A stretch of 64,000 nucleotides of DNA, from positions 58,752,951 through 58,816,950 of the forward strand of contig OY282608.1 of NCBI GenBank assembly GCA_958298945.1, given 5' to 3'. Within the stretch, counting starts at the first letter, position 1. Each line of letters begins with the position of its first letter. Position numbers and translations under genes: made by a program. The notes beneath the pieces were generated by a model. The model was not told where the DNA came from. It saw only the letters and a program-made list of their open reading frames with translations, and searched no databases. The DNA comes from Atherix ibis. Its lineage: Eukaryota; Arthropoda; Insecta; Diptera; Athericidae. Below, one piece after another: positions 1 through 15,700 of this stretch.

Positions 1-670
1 AACAAACCAACAAACCAACAAACCAACAAAAAAACAAACGAACAAACCAACAACCCAACAAACCAACAAACCAACAAACCAACAAACCAACAAACCAACA
101 AACCAACAAACCAACAAACCAACAAGCCAACAAACCAACAAACCAACAAACCACCAAACCAGCAAACCAACAAACCAACAAACCAACAAACCAACAAACC
201 AACAAACCAACAAACAAACAAACCAACAAACCAACAAGCAAACAAACCAACAAACCAACAAATCAACAAACCAAAAAACCAACAAACCAACAAACCAACA
301 AACCAACAAGCCAACAAACCAACAAACCAACAAGCCAACAAACCAATAAACCAACAAACCAACAAACCAACAAGCCAACAAGCCAACAAACCAACAAACG
401 AACAAACCAAATAACCAACAAACCAATAAACCAACAAACCAAGAAACCAAGAAACCAATAAACCAACAAGCCAACAAGCCAACAAACCAACAAGCCAACA
501 AACGAACAAACGAACAAACCAACAAACCAACAAGCCAACAAGCCAACAAACCAACAAACCAACAAACCAATAAACCAATAAACCAACAAACCAATAAGCC
601 AACAAACCAAAAAACCAACAAACCAACAAACCAACAAGCCAACAAACCAACAAACGAATAAACAAACAAA

Positions 671-920
671 CCAACAAACCAACCAACCAGGAAACCAACA
701 ATCCAAAAAACCAACAAGCCAACAAGCCAACAAACCAACCAACCAACAAACCAACAAACCAACAAACCAACAAACCAACAAGCCAACAAACCAACAAACA
801 AACAATCCAACAAACCAACAAATGAACAAACTAACAAGCCAACAAACCAACAAGCCAACAAACGGACAAACCAACAAACAAACACCCCAACAAACCAACA
901 AACCAATAAAACAAGAAACC
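671..920. repeat. CACCCC module, copy 1 (short form)
   Basis: The module runs from AACCAACCAACC through a CGGACAAACC unit and CACCCC (C run 895-898) to AAAACAAGAAACC. This copy has GGAAACC where others have AGAAACC, and lacks the AAATAAATC and AAATAAACAAAAC units that normally precede CACCCC. Confidence 0.75.
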
Positions 921-3654
921 AACAAACCAACAAACCAATAAGCCAACAAACCAACAAACCAACAAACCAACAAACCAACAAACCAACAAACCAACAAACC
1001 AACAAACCAACAAACCAACAAACCAACAAACCAACAAACCAACAAACCAACAAGCCAACAAACGAACAAACCAACAAACCAACAAACCAACAAACCAACA
1101 AACCAACAAACCAACAAACCAACAAACCAACAAACCAACAAACGAACAAACCAACAAACCAACAAACCAACAAACCAACAAACCAACAAACCAACAAACC
1201 AACAAAACAACAAACCAACAAGCCAACAAACCAACAAACGAACAAGCCAACAAACCAATAAACCAACAAACCAACAAACCAACAAGCCAACAAGCCAACA
1301 AACCAACAAACCAACAAACGAACAAACCAAATAACCAACAAACCAATAAACCAACAAACCAAGAAACCAAGAAACCAATAAACCAACAAGCCAACAAGCC
1401 AACTAACCAACAAACCAACAAACCAAGAAACCAAGAAACCAACAAACCAACAAGCCAACAAGCCAACAAACCAACAAGCTAACAAACGAACAAACGAACA
1501 AATCAACAAACCAACAAACCAACAAACGAACAAACCAACAAACCAACAAACCAACAAACAAACAAGCCAACCAAACAACAAACCAACAAACCAACAAACC
1601 AACAAACCAACAAACCAACAAACCAACAAACCAACAAACCAACAAACCAACAAACCAACAAACGAACAAACAAACAAACCACCAAACCAACAAACCAAGA
1701 AACCAACAAACCAACAAACCAACAAGCCAACAAGACAACAAACCAACAAGCCAACAAACGAACAAACCAAGAAACGAACAAACAAACAAACGAACAAACC
1801 AACAAACCAACAAACCAACAAACCAACAAACCAACAAACCAACAAACCAATAAACCAAGATACCAACAATCCAACAAACCAACAAGCCAACAAACCAACA
1901 AACCAACAAACCAGCAAACCAACAAACCAACAAACCAACAAGCCAACAACCCAACAAACCAATAAGCCAACAAACCAACAAGCCAACAAACCAACAAACC
2001 AACAAACCAACAAACCAACAAACGAACAAAAAAACAACCCAACAAACCAACAAACCAACAAACCAACAAACCAACAAACCAACAAACCAACAAACCAACA
2101 AACCAACAAACCAACAAGCCAACAAACCAACAAACCAACAAACCACCAAACCAGCAAACCAACAAACCAACAAACCAACAAACCAACAAACCAACAAACC
2201 AACAAACCAACAAACCAACAAACCAACAAACCAACAAGCAAACAAACCAACAAACCAACAAATCAACAAACCAAAAAACCAACAAACCAACAAACCAACA
2301 AACCAACAAACCAACAAACCAACAAACCAACAAACCAACAAACTAACAAACCAACAAAACAACAAACCAACAAGCCAACAAACCAACAAACCAACAAGCT
2401 AACAAACCAATAAACCAACAAACCAACAAACCAACAAGCCAACAAGCCAACAAACCAACAAACGAACAAACCAACAAGCCAAAAAGCCAACAACCCAACA
2501 AACCAACAAACTAATAAACCAATAAACCAACAAACCAATAAGCCAACAAACCAAAAAACCAACAAACCAACAAACCAACAAGCCAACAAACCAACAAGCC
2601 AACAAACCAACAAACCAACAAACCAACAAACCAAGTAACCAACTAACCAACAAACCAACAAACCAAGAAACCAAGAAACCAACAAACCAACAAGCCAACA
2701 AGCCAACAAACCAACAAGCTAACAAACGAACAAACGAACAAATCAACAAACCAACAAACCAACAAACGAACAAACCAACAAACCAACAAACAAACAAGCC
2801 AACCAAACAACAAACCAACAAACCAACAAACCAACAAACCAACAAACCAACAAACCAACAAACCAACAAACGAACAAACAAACAAACCAATAAAACACCA
2901 AACCAACAAACCAAGAAACCAACAAACCAACAAACCAACAAGCCAACAAGACAACAAACCAACAAGCCAACAAACGAACAAACTAAGAAACGAACAAACA
3001 AACAAACGAACAAACCAACAAACCAACAAACCAACAAACCAACAAACCAACAAACCAACAAACCAATAAACCAAGATACCAACAATCCAACAAACCAACA
3101 AGCCAACAAACCAACAAACTGACAAACCAGCAAACCAACAAACCAACAAACCAACAAGCCAACAAGCCAACAAACGAACAAACCAACAAACCAACAAACC
3201 AACAAACCAACAAACCAACAAGCCAACAAACCAACAAACCAACAAACCAACAAGCCAACAAACGAACAAACCAACAAACCAACAAGCCAACAAACGAATA
3301 AATAAACAAACAAACAAACAAACAAACCAACAAACCAACAAACCAACAAACAAACAAACCAACAACCCAACAAACCAACAAACCAACAAACCAACAAACC
3401 AACAAACCAACAAACCAACAAACCAACAAACCAACAAACCAACAAACCAAGAAACCAACAAACCATCAAACCAACAAGCCAACAAGCCAACAAACGAACA
3501 AACCAACAAACCAACAAACCAACAAACCAACAAACCAACAAGCCAACAAGCCAACAAACCAACAAGCCAACAACCGAACAAACCAACAAACCAACAAACC
3601 AACAACCCAACAAGCCAACAAACCAAAAAACCAACAAACGAATAAACAAACAAA

Positions 3655-3968
3655 CCAACAAACCAACCAACCAAGAAACCCACAATCCAAAAAACCAACA
3701 AGCCAACAAGCCAACAAACCAACAAACCAACAAACCAACAAACCAACAAACCAACAAGCCAACAAACCAACAAACAAACAATCCAACAAACCAACAAATG
3801 AACAAACTAACAAGCCAACAAGCCAACAAACCAACAAGCCAACAAACGGACAAATCAACAAACAAACAAACTAACAAACCAACAAACAAATAAATCAACA
3901 AACCAACAAATAAACAAAACAACAAACCAACACCCCAACAAACCAACAAACCAATAAAACAAGAAACC
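3655..3968. repeat. CACCCC module, copy 2
   Basis: Full form, C run 3933-3936. It carries the AAATAAATC and AAATAAACAAAAC units before CACCCC and a CCCACAATCC variant near 3,679. Confidence 0.78.
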
Positions 3969-6472
3969 AACAATCCAACAAACCAACAAACCAACAAAAC
4001 AACAAACCAACAAACCAACAAACCAACAAAGTAACAAACCAACAAACCAACAAACCAACAAGCCAACAAACAAACAAACCAACAAACCAACAAACCAACA
4101 AACCAACAAGCATACAAACCAACAAACCAACAAACGAACAAACCAACAAACCGACAAACCAACAAACCAACAAACCAACAAACCAACAAGCGAACAAACC
4201 AACAAAACAAAAAATCAACAAACGAACAAACCAACAAACAAACAAACGAACAAACCAACAAACCAACAAGGCAACAAGCCAACAAACTAACAAACTAACA
4301 AACCAACAAACCAACAAACCAACAAACCAACAAACCAACAAACCAACAAACCAACAAACCAACAAACCAACAAACCACCAAACCAAAAAGCCAACAAGCC
4401 AACAAACCAACAAACCAACAAACCAAAAAACCAACAAACCAACAAACCAACAAACCAACAAACCAACAAACCAACAAACCAACAAACCAATAAACCAAGA
4501 TACCAACAATCCAACAAACCAACAAGCCAACAAACCAACAAACCAACAAACCAGCAAACCAACAAACCAACAAACCAACAAACCAACAAGCCAACAAACC
4601 AACAAACCAATAAGCCAACAAACCAACAAGCCAACAAACCAACAAACCAACAAACCAACAAACCAACAAACCAACAAGCCAACAAACGAACAAACCAACA
4701 AACCTACAAACCAACAAACCAACAAACCAACAAACCAACAAGCCTACAAACCAACAAACCAACAAACGAACAAACCAACAAACCGACAAACCAACAAACC
4801 AACAAACCAACAAACTAACAAGCGAACAAACCAACAAACCAACAAATCAACAAACGAACAAACCAACAAACCAACAAACGAACAAACCAACAAACCAACA
4901 AGGCAACAAGCCAACAAACTAACAAACTAACAAACCAACAAACCAACAAACCAACAAACCAACAAACCAACAAACCAACAAACCAACAAACCAACAAACC
5001 AACAAACCAACAAACCAACAAACCAACAAACCAACAAGCCAACAAGCTAACAAACCAACAAACCAACAAACCAAAAAACCAACAAACCAACAAACCAACA
5101 AACCAACAAACCAACAAACCAACAAACCAATAAACCAACAAACCAACAAACCAACAAACCAACAAGCCAACAAACCAACAAACCAACAAGCCAACAAGCC
5201 AACACACCAAAAAACCAACAAAGCAACAAACCAACAAACCAACAAACCAACAAACCAACAAACCAACAAACCAACAAACCAACAAACCAACAAGCCAACA
5301 AACCAACAAACCAACAAGCCAACAAGCCAACACACCAAAAAACCAACAAAGTAACAAACCAACAAACCAACAAACCAACAAACCAACAAACCAACAAACC
5401 AACAAACCAACAAACCAACAAACCAACAAACCAACAAACCAACAAACCAACAAACCAACAAACCAACAAACCAACAAACCAACAAACCAACAAGCCAACA
5501 AACCAAAAAACCAACAAACCAACAAACCAACAAACCAACAAACCAACAAACCAACAAACCAAGTAACCAACAAACCAACAAACCAACCAACCAACAAACC
5601 AACAAGCCAACAAGCCAACAAACCAACAAGCCAACAAACGATCAAACCAACAAACAAACAAACCAACAAACGAACAAACCAACAAGCCAAGAAGCCAACA
5701 TACCAACAAGCCAACAAACGATCAAACCAACAAATAAACAAACCAACAAACGAACAAACGAACAAACGAACAAACGAACAAACCACAAACCAGCAAACCA
5801 ACAAACCAACAAACAAATAAACCAACAAACGAACAAACCAAAAAGCCAACAAACCAACAAGCCAACAAACCAACAAGCCAACAAGTCAACAAACGAACAA
5901 ACCAACAAACAAACAAACTAACAAACCTACAAACCAACAAATTAACAAACCAACAAGCCAACAAACCAACAAACCAATAAGGCAACAAGCCAACAAGCCA
6001 ACAAACCAAAAAACCAAAAAAACCAACAAACCAACAAGCCAACAAACCAACAAACCAACAAACCAACAAGCCAACAAACCAACAAACTAACAAGCCAACA
6101 AACCAACAAACCTACAAGCCAAAAAACGAACAAACCTACAAACCAACAAACCAACAAACTAATAAACCAACAAACCAAAAAACCAACAAACCAAAAAACC
6201 AACAAACCAACAAACCAATAAACCAACAAACAAATAAACCAACAAACCAACAAACCAACAAACCAACAAACCAACAAACCAACAAACCAACAAACCAACA
6301 AGCCAACAAACCAACAAACCAACAAGCCAACAAACCAACAAACCAACAAACCAACAAGCCAACAAGCCAACAAACCAACAAGCCAACAAACGAACAAACC
6401 AACAAATCAACAAACCAACAAACCAACAAGCTAATAAACAAAAAAACCAACAAACGAATAAAGAAACAAACC

Positions 6473-6799
6473 AACAAACCAACCAACCAAGAACCAACAA
6501 TCCAAAAAACCAACAAGCCAACAAGCCAACAAACCAACAAACCAACAAACCAACAAACCAACAAACCAACAAACCAACAAACCAACAAGCCAACAAACCA
6601 ACAAACAAACAATCCAACAAAACAACAAATGAACAATCTAACAAGCCAACAAGCCAACAAACCAACAAGCCTACGAACGGACAAACCAACAAACAAACAA
6701 ACTAACAAACCAACAAACAAATAAATCAACAAACCAACAAATAAACAAAACAACAAACCAACACCCCAACAAACCAACAAACCAATAAAACAAGAAACC
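6473..6799. repeat. CACCCC module, copy 3
   Basis: Full form, C run 6764-6767. One base is missing in AAGAACCAACAATCC near 6,490, and the CGGAC unit is preceded by CCTACGAACGG near 6,670. Confidence 0.78.
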
Positions 6800-7904
6800 A
6801 ACAAACCAACAAACCAACAAGCCAACAAACCAACAAACCAACAAACCAACAAACCAACAAACCAACAAATCAACAAACCAACAAGCCAACAAACGAACAA
6901 ACCAACAAACCAACAAACCAACACACCAACAAACCAACAAGCCTACAATCCAACAAACCAACAAACGAACAAACCAACAAACCGACAAACCAACAAACCA
7001 ACAAACCAACAAACCAACAAGCGAACAAACCAACAAACCAACAAATCAACAAACCAACAAACCAACAAACCAACAAACTAACAAACCAACAAACCAACAA
7101 ACCAACAAACCAACAAACCAACAAACCAACAAACCAACAAATAAACAAACCAACAAGCCAACAAACGAACAAACCAACAAACCAACAAACCAACAAACCA
7201 ACACACCAACAAACCAACAAGCCTACAAACCAACAAACCAACAAACGAACAAACCAACAAACCGACAAACCAACAAACCAGCAAACCAACAAACCAACAA
7301 GCGAACAAACCAACAAACCAACAAATCAACAAACCAACAAACCAACAAACCAACAAACTAACAAACCAACAAACCAACAAACCAAAAACCAACAAACCAA
7401 CAAACCAACAAACCAACAAACCAACAAACCAACAAACCAACAAACCAACAAACCAACAAACCAACAAACCAACAAACCAACAAACCAACAAACCAACAAA
7501 ACAACAAGCCAACAAGCCAACAAACCAACAAACCAACAAACCAAAAAACCAACAAACCAACAAACCAACAAACCAACAAACCAACAAACCAACAAACTAA
7601 CAAACCAACAAACCAACAAACCAACAAACCAACAAATCAACAAGCCAACAAACCAACAAACCAACAAGCCAACACACCAAAAAACCAACAAAGCAACAAA
7701 CCAACAAACCAACACACCAACACACCAACAAACCAACAAACGAACAAACCAACAAACCAACAAACCAACAAACCAACAAACCAACAAGCCAACAAGCCAA
7801 CAAACCAACAAGCCAACAAACGAACAAACCAACAAACCAACAAACCAACAAACCAACAAGCCAACAAACCAAAAAACCAACAAACGAATAAACAAACAAA
7901 CCAA

Positions 7905-8207
7905 CAAACCAACCAACCAAGGAACCAATAATTCAAAAAACCAACAAGCCAACAAGCCAACAAACCAAAAATTAACAAACCAACAAACAAACAAACCAAC
8001 AAGCCAACAAACAAACAATCCAACAAACCAACAAATGAACAAACTAACAAGCCAACAAGCCAACAAACCTAAAAAGCCAACAAACGGACTAACCAACAAA
8101 CAAACGAACTAACAAACCAACAAACAAATAAATCAACAAACCAACAAATAAACAAAACAACAAACCAACACCCCAACAAACCAACAAATCAATAAAACAA
8201 GAAACCA
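7905..8207. repeat. CACCCC module, copy 4
   Basis: C run 8171-8174. It differs by GGAACCAATAATTC near 7,920 and CGGACTAACC near 8,084, and is the most diverged full copy. Confidence 0.77.
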
Positions 8208-10599
8208 ACCAACCAACAATCCAACAAACCAACAAACCAACAAACCAACAAACCAACAAGCCAACAAACGAACAAACCAACAAACCAACAAACCAACAAA
8301 CCAACAAACCAACAAACCAACAAGCCTAGAAACCAACAAACCAACAAGCGAACAAACCAACAAACTGACAAACCAACAAACCAACAAACCAACAAACCAA
8401 CAAGCGAACAAACCAACAAACCAACAAATCAACAAACCAACAAACCAACAAACCAACAAACGAACAAACCAACAAACCAACAAGCCAACAAACTAACAAA
8501 CCAACAAACCAACAAACCAACAAACCAACAAACCAACAAACCAACAAACCAACAAACCAACAAACCAACAAATCAACAAACCAACAAGCCAACAAGCCAA
8601 CAAACCAACAAACCAACAAACCAACAAACCAAAAAACCAACAAACCAACAAACCAACAAACCAACAAACCAACAAACCAACAAACCAACAAACCAACAAA
8701 CCAACAAACCAACAAGCCAACAAACCAACAAACCAACAAGCTAACAAACCAACAAACCAACAAGCCAACAAGCCAACACACCAAAAAACCAACAAAGCAA
8801 CAAACCAACAAACCAACAAACCAACAAACCAAAAAGCCAACAAACCAACAAACCAACAAACCAACAAACCAACAAACCAACAAGCCAACAAACCAAAAAA
8901 CCAACAAACCAACAAACCAACAAACCAACAAACCAACAAACCAACAAACCAAGTAACCAACAAACCAACAAACCAACCAACCAACAAACCAACAAGCCAA
9001 CAAGCCAACAACCCAACAAGCCAATAAACGATCAAACCAACAAACAAACAAACCAACTAACGAACAAACCAACAAGCCAACAAGCCAACAAACGATCAAA
9101 CCAACAAATAAACAAACCAACAAACGAACAAACGAACAAACGAACAAACGAACAAACCACAAACCAGCAAACCAACAAACAAATAAACCAACAAACCAAC
9201 AAACCAACAAACCAACAAACGAACAAACTAACAAACCAACAAACCAACAAACCAACAAACCAACAAGCCAATAAACCAACAAACCAACAAGCCAACAAAC
9301 GAACAAACTAACAAACAAACAAACCAACAAACGAACAAACCAACAAACCAACAAACCAACAAACCAACAAACCAACAACCGAACAAATCAACAAGCCAAC
9401 AAACCAACAAACCAACAAGCCAACAAGCCAACAAACCAACAAGCCAACAAGCCAACAAACGAACAAACCAACAAACAAACAAACCAACAAACCAACAAAC
9501 CAAAAAACCAACAAACCAACAAACCAACAAACCAACAAAACAACAAACCAACAAACCAACAAACCAACAAACCAACAAACCAACAAACCAACAAACCAAC
9601 AAACCAACAAACCAACAAACCAACAAACCAACAAACCCACAAACCAACAAACCAACAAACCAACAAACCAACAAACCAACAAACCAACAAATCAACAAAC
9701 CAACAAGCCAACAAACCAACAAACCAACAAACCAACAAACCAACAAACCAACAAACCAACAAACCAACAAACCAACAAACCAACAAGCTAACAAACCAAC
9801 AAACCAACAAGCCAACAAGCCAACACACCAAAAAACCAACAAAGCAACAAACCAACAAACCAACAAACCAACAAACCAACAAACCAACAAACCAACAAAC
9901 CAACAAACCAACAAACCAACAAGCCAACAAACCAAAAAACCAACAAACCAACAAACCAACAAACCAACAAACCAACAAACCAAGTAACCAACAAACCAAC
10001 AAACCAACCAACCAACCAACCAACAAACCAACAAGCCAACAAGCCAATAAACCAACAAGCCAACAAACGATCAAACCAACAAACAAACAAACCAACAAAC
10101 GAACAAACCAACAAGCCAACAAGCCAACAAACCAACAAGCCAACAAACGATCAAACCAACAAACAAACAAACGAACAAACGAACAAACGAACAAACGAAC
10201 AAACGAACAAACGAACAAACGAACAAACCACAAACCAGCAAACCAACAAACCAACAAACCAACAAACAAACAAACCAACAAACGAACAAACCAAAAAGCC
10301 AACAAACCAACAAGCCAACAAGCCAACAAACCAACAAGCCAACAAGTCAACAAACGAACAGACCAACAAACAAACAAACTAAGAAACCTACAAACCAACA
10401 AATTAACAAACCAACAAGCCAACAAACAACAAACAAACAAGCCAACAAGCCAACAAGCCAACAAACCAAAAAACCAAAAAAACCAACAAACCAACAAACC
10501 AACAATCCAACAAACCAACAAACTAACAAGCCAACAAACCAACAAACCTACAAGCCAAAAAACGAACAAACCTACAAACCAACAAACCAACAAACAAAT

Positions 10600-12720
10600 A
10601 AACCAACAAACAAACAAACCAACAAACCAAAAACCAACAAACCAACAAACCAATAAACCAACAAACCAACAAACCAACAAACCAACAAACCAACAAACCA
10701 ACAAACCAACAAACCAACAAACCAACAAACCAACTAACCAACAAACCAACAAACCAACAAACAAATAAACCAACAAACCAACAAACCAACAAACCAACAA
10801 ACCAACAAACCAACAATCCAACAAACCAACAAACCAACAAGCCAACAAACGAACAAACTAACAAACAAACAAACCAACAAACGAACAAACCAACAAACCA
10901 ACAAACCAACAAACCAACAAACCAATAACCGAACAAATCAACAAGCCAACAAACCAACAAACCAACAAGCCAACAAGCCAACAAACCAACAAGCCAACAA
11001 GCCAACAAACGAACAAACCAACAAACAAACAAACCAACAAACCAACAAACCAAAAAACCAACAAACCAACAAACCAACAAACCAACAAACCAACAAACCA
11101 ACAAACCAACTAGCCAACAAACCAACAAACCAACAAGCCAACAAGCCAACAAACCAACAAGCCAACAAACCAACAAACGAACAAACCAAAAATCAACCAA
11201 CCAACAAGCCAACAAACCAACAAACCAACAAACCAACAAGCCAAAAAGCCAACAAACCAAAAAACCAACAAACCAACAAACTAACAAACCAACAAACCAA
11301 CAAACCAACAAACCAACAAACCAACAAACCAACAAGCCAGCAAACCAAGAAGCCAACAGTCCAACAAACCAACAAGCTAACAAACGAACAAACCAACAAA
11401 CAAACAAACTAACAAACCAACAAACCAACAAACCAACAAACCAACAAACCAACAAACCAACAAACCAACAAACTAACAAACCAACAAGCCAACAAACCAA
11501 CAAACCAACAAGCCAACAAGCCGACAAACGAACAAACCAACAAGCCAACAAGCCAACAAGCCAACCAACCAACAAGCCAACAAACGAGCAAACCAACAAA
11601 CAAATAAACCAACAAACCAACAAACAAATAAACCAACAAATAACCAACAAACAAACAAACCAACAACCGAACAAACCAACAAACCAGAAAACCAACAAAT
11701 CAAAAAACGAACAAACCAACAACCCAACCAACCAACAAACCAACAAACCAACAAGCCAACAAACCAACAAGCCAACAAACGGATAACAAACACACAAACA
11801 AACAAACAAACCAACAAACCAACAAATCAACAAACGAACAAACCAACAACCAACAAACCAACAAACCAACAAACCAAAAAACCAACAAACCAACAAACCA
11901 ACAAACCAAGAAACCAACAAACCATCAAACCAACAAGCCAACAAGCCAACAAACCAACAAACCAACAAAACAACAAACCAACAAACCAACAAACGAACAA
12001 AAGAACAAACGAACAAACAAACAAACGAACAAACCAACAAACCAACAAACCAACAAACCAACAAACCAACAAACCAACAAGCCAACAAGCCAACAAACCA
12101 ACAAGCCAACAAACGAACAAACCAACAAACCAACAAACCAACAAACCAACAAGCCAACAAACCGAAAAACCAACAAACGAATGAACAAACAAACCAACAA
12201 ACCAACCAACCAAGAAATCAACAATCTAAAAAACCAACAAACCAACAAGCCAACAAGCCAACAAACCAACAAACCAACAAACCAGCAAACCAACAAACCA
12301 ACAAGCCAACAAACCAACAAACAAACAATCCAACAAACCAACAAATGAACAAACTAACAAACCAACAAGCCAACAAACCAACAAGCCAACAAACGGACAA
12401 ACCAACAAACAAACAAACTAACAAACCAACAAACAAATAAACCAACAAACCAACAAACCAACAAATAAACAAAACAACAAACCAACACCCCAACAAACCA
12501 ACAAACCAACAAAACAAGAAACCAACAAACCAACAAACCAACAAGCCAAAAAACCAACAAACCAACAAACCAACAAACCAACAAACCAACAAACCAACAA
12601 GCCAACAAACGAACAAACCAACAAACAAACAAACCAACAAAACAACAAGCCAACAAACCAACAAACCAACAAACGAACAAACCAACAAACCAACAAACCA
12701 ACAAACCAACAAACCAACAA
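10600..12720. repeat. Array segment 3: mosaic between module families
   Basis: The segment mixes landmarks of several families: CAGTCC at 11357, CGAGCAAACC at about 11585, a CGGATAAC variant near 11780, and a CACCCC module near 12.2-12.5 kb. The CAGTCC and CGAGCAAACC landmarks recur at 16446 and about 16665, and CGAGCAAACC also at 46220, 48281 and 50661. Short tetrameric runs of AAAC occur near 11793-11812. Nothing gene-like is seen. Confidence 0.75.
12200..12523. repeat. CACCCC module, copy 5
   Basis: C run 12488-12491, CGGACAAACC near 12,393. AAGAAATCAACAATC replaces AAGAAACC at the start. Confidence 0.78.
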
Positions 12721-15700
12721 ACCAACAAACGAACAAACCAACAAACCAACAAATCAACAAACCAACAAACCAACAAACGAACAAACCAACAAACCAACAA
12801 GGCAACAAGCCAACAAACTAACTAACCAACAAACCAACAAACCAACAAACCAACAAACCAACAAACCAACAAACCAACAAACCAACAAACCAACAAACCA
12901 GCAAACCAACAAACCTAACAAACCAACAAACCAACAAGCCAACAAGCCAACAAACCAATAAACCAACAAACCAACAAACCAACAAACCAACAAACCAACA
13001 AACCAACAAACCAACAAACCAACAAACCAACAAACCAACAAACCAACAAACCAACAAACCAACAAGCCAACAAACCAACAAACCAGCAAGCCAACAAGCC
13101 AACACACCAAAAAACCAACAAAGCAACAAACCAACAAACCAACAAACCAACAAACCAACAAACCAACAAACCAACAAACCAACAAACCAACAAACCAACA
13201 AACCAACAAACCAACAAACCAACAAACCAACAAACCAACAAACCAACAAACCAACAAACCAACAAACCAACAAGCCAACTAACCAAAAAACCAACAAACC
13301 AACAAACCAACAAACCAACAAACCAACAAACCAAGTAACCAACAAACCAACAAACCAACAAACCCACAAGCCAACAAGCCAACAAACCAACAAGCCAACA
13401 AACGATAAAACCAACAAACCAACAAGCCAACAAACGATCAAACCAACAAACAAACAAACCAACAAACGAACAAACGAACAAACGAACAAACGAACAAACC
13501 AACAAACCAGCCAAATAACAACCCAACAACCAACAAACCAACAAACCAACAAACGAACAAACCAACAAGCCAACAAACCAACAAGCCAACAAGCCAACAG
13601 ACCAACAAGCCACCAAGTCAACAAACGAACAAACCCACAAACAAACAAACCAACAAACCTACAAACCAACAAACCAACAAACCAACAAGCCAAAAAACCA
13701 ACAAACCAACAAGCCAACAAGCCAACAAGCCAACAAACCAAAAAACCAAAAAACCGACAAACCAACAAACCAACAAACCAACAAACCAACAAGCAAACAA
13801 ACCAACAAACGAACAAGCCAACCAGCCAACAAACCAACAAACCAACAAACCAACAAACCAACAAACCAACAAACCAACAAACCAACAAACCAACAAACCA
13901 ACAAACCAACAAACCAACAAACCAACAAGCCAATAAACCAACAAGCCAACAAACCAACAAACCTACAAGCCAAAAAACGAACAAACCTACAAACCAACAA
14001 ACCAACAAACAAATAAACCAACAAACCATTAAACCAACAAACCAAAAAACCAACAAACCAACAAACCAATAAACCAACAAACAAATAAACCAACAAACCA
14101 ACAAACCAACAAACCAACAAACCAACAAACCAACAAACCAACAAACCAACAAACCAACAAGCCAACAAACCAACAAACCAAAAAGCCAACAAACCAATAA
14201 ACCAACAAACCAATAAACCAACTAACCAACAAACCAACAAACCAACAAACCAACAAACGAACAAACCAACAAACCAACAAACCAACAAACCAACAAACCA
14301 ACAAACAAATAAACCAACAAACCAACAAACCAACAAACCAACAAACCAACAAACCAACAAACCAACAAACGAACAAACCAACAAACCAACAAATCAACAA
14401 ACCAGCAAACCAACAAACGAACAAACCAACAAACCAACAAGGCAACAAGCCAACAAGCTAACTAACCAACAAACCAACAAACCAACAAACCAACAAACCA
14501 ACAAACCAACAAACCAACAAACCAACAAACCAACAAACCAACAAATCAACAAACCAACAAACCAACAAATCAACAAACCAACAAACCAACAAACCAACAA
14601 ACCAACAAGCCAACAAGCCAACAAGCCAACAAACCAGCAAACCAACAAACCAACAAACCAACAAACCAACAAACCAACAAACCAACAAACCAACAAACCA
14701 ACAAACCAACAAGCCAACAAACCAACAAACCAGCAAGCCAACAAGCCAACACACCAAAAAACCAACAAAGCAACAAACCAACAAACCAACAAACCAACAA
14801 ACCAACAAACCAACAAACCAACAAACCAACAAACCAACAAACCAACAAACCAACAAACCAACAAACCAACAAACCAACAACCCAACAAACCAACAAGCCA
14901 ACTAACCAAAAAACCAACAAACCAACAAACCAACAAACCAACAAACCAACAAACCAAGTAACCAACAAACCAACAAACCAACAAACCAACAAGCCAACAA
15001 GCCAACAAACCAACAAGCCAACAAACGATAAAACCAACAAACAAACAAACCAACAAACGAACAAACCAACAAGCCAACAAGCTAACAAACCAACAAGCCA
15101 ACAAACGATCAAACCAACAAACAAACAAACCAACAAACGAACAAACGAACAAACGAACAAACGAACAAACCAACAAACCAGCAAAATAACAACCCAACAA
15201 ACCAACAAACCAACAAACCAACAAACGAACAAACCAACAAGCCAACAAACCAACAAGCCAACAAGCCAACAAGCCAACAAACCAACAAGCCACCAAGTCA
15301 ACAAACGAACAAACCCACAAACAAACAAACCAACAAACCTACAAACCAACAAACCAACAAACCAACAAGCCAACAAACCAACAAACCAACAAGCCAACAA
15401 GCCAACAAGCCAACAAACCAAAAAACCAAAAAACCGACAAACCAACAAACCAACAAACCAACAACCCAACAAACCAACAAGCCAACAAACCAACAAACGA
15501 ACAAGCCAACCAGCCAACAAACCAACAAACCAACAAACCAACAAACCAAAAAACCAACAAACCAACAAACCAACAATCCAACAAACCAACAAACCAACAA
15601 ACCAACAAGCCAATAAACCAACAAGCCAACAAACCAACAAACCAACAAACCAACAAGCCAACAAACTAACAAGCCAACAAACCAACAAACCTACAAGCCA

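Larger units (their letters stand above)
1..5630. repeat. Array segment 1: mosaic with AAGATACC landmarks
   Basis: This segment holds several local duplications. The stretch at about 361-480 recurs at about 1281-1400 (offset 920), including the rare AAATAACC unit and the doubled CCAAGAAACC. CCAAGATACC followed by AACAATCC occurs at 1855, 3071 and 4495, and the string GCTAACAAACGAACAAACG at 1478 recurs at 2718. A GGCAACAAGCC landmark occurs at about 4269 and 4902. The copies differ at many units, so they look older than those at 24-31 kb. No gene is visible. Confidence 0.85.
5631..10600. repeat. Array segment 2: paired CGATCAAACC modules
   Basis: CGATCAAACC occurs as close pairs at 5639/5719 and 10068/10148 (80 bp apart) and at 9029/9093 (64 bp apart). 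Each pair lies next to a run of AAACGAAC units and then a one-base deletion, CCACAAACCAGC, at about 5784, 9157 and 10229. A register-shifting event shared at the same relative place shows that the three modules descend from one ancestor rather than arising by independent mutation. The middle part, about 6.47-8.4 kb, is occupied by two CACCCC modules listed separately. Confidence 0.8.

Noticed and set aside
2399..4285. Open frame of 628 codons on the - strand, hydrophobic, rich in Leu, Val, Cys, Trp, Phe and Gly
   Set aside because: It is the repeat translated. It begins at TTG, not ATG, overlaps other open frames with the same octapeptide, and has no domain, signal or composition change. Its apparent membrane segments follow from the codons GTT, TTG, TGT and TTT.
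5750..10240. Short runs of AAACGAAC as possible protein-binding sites
   Set aside because: They are adjacent copies of one unit variant (C8 to G). No recognised binding motif is matched, and other unit variants cluster in the same way.
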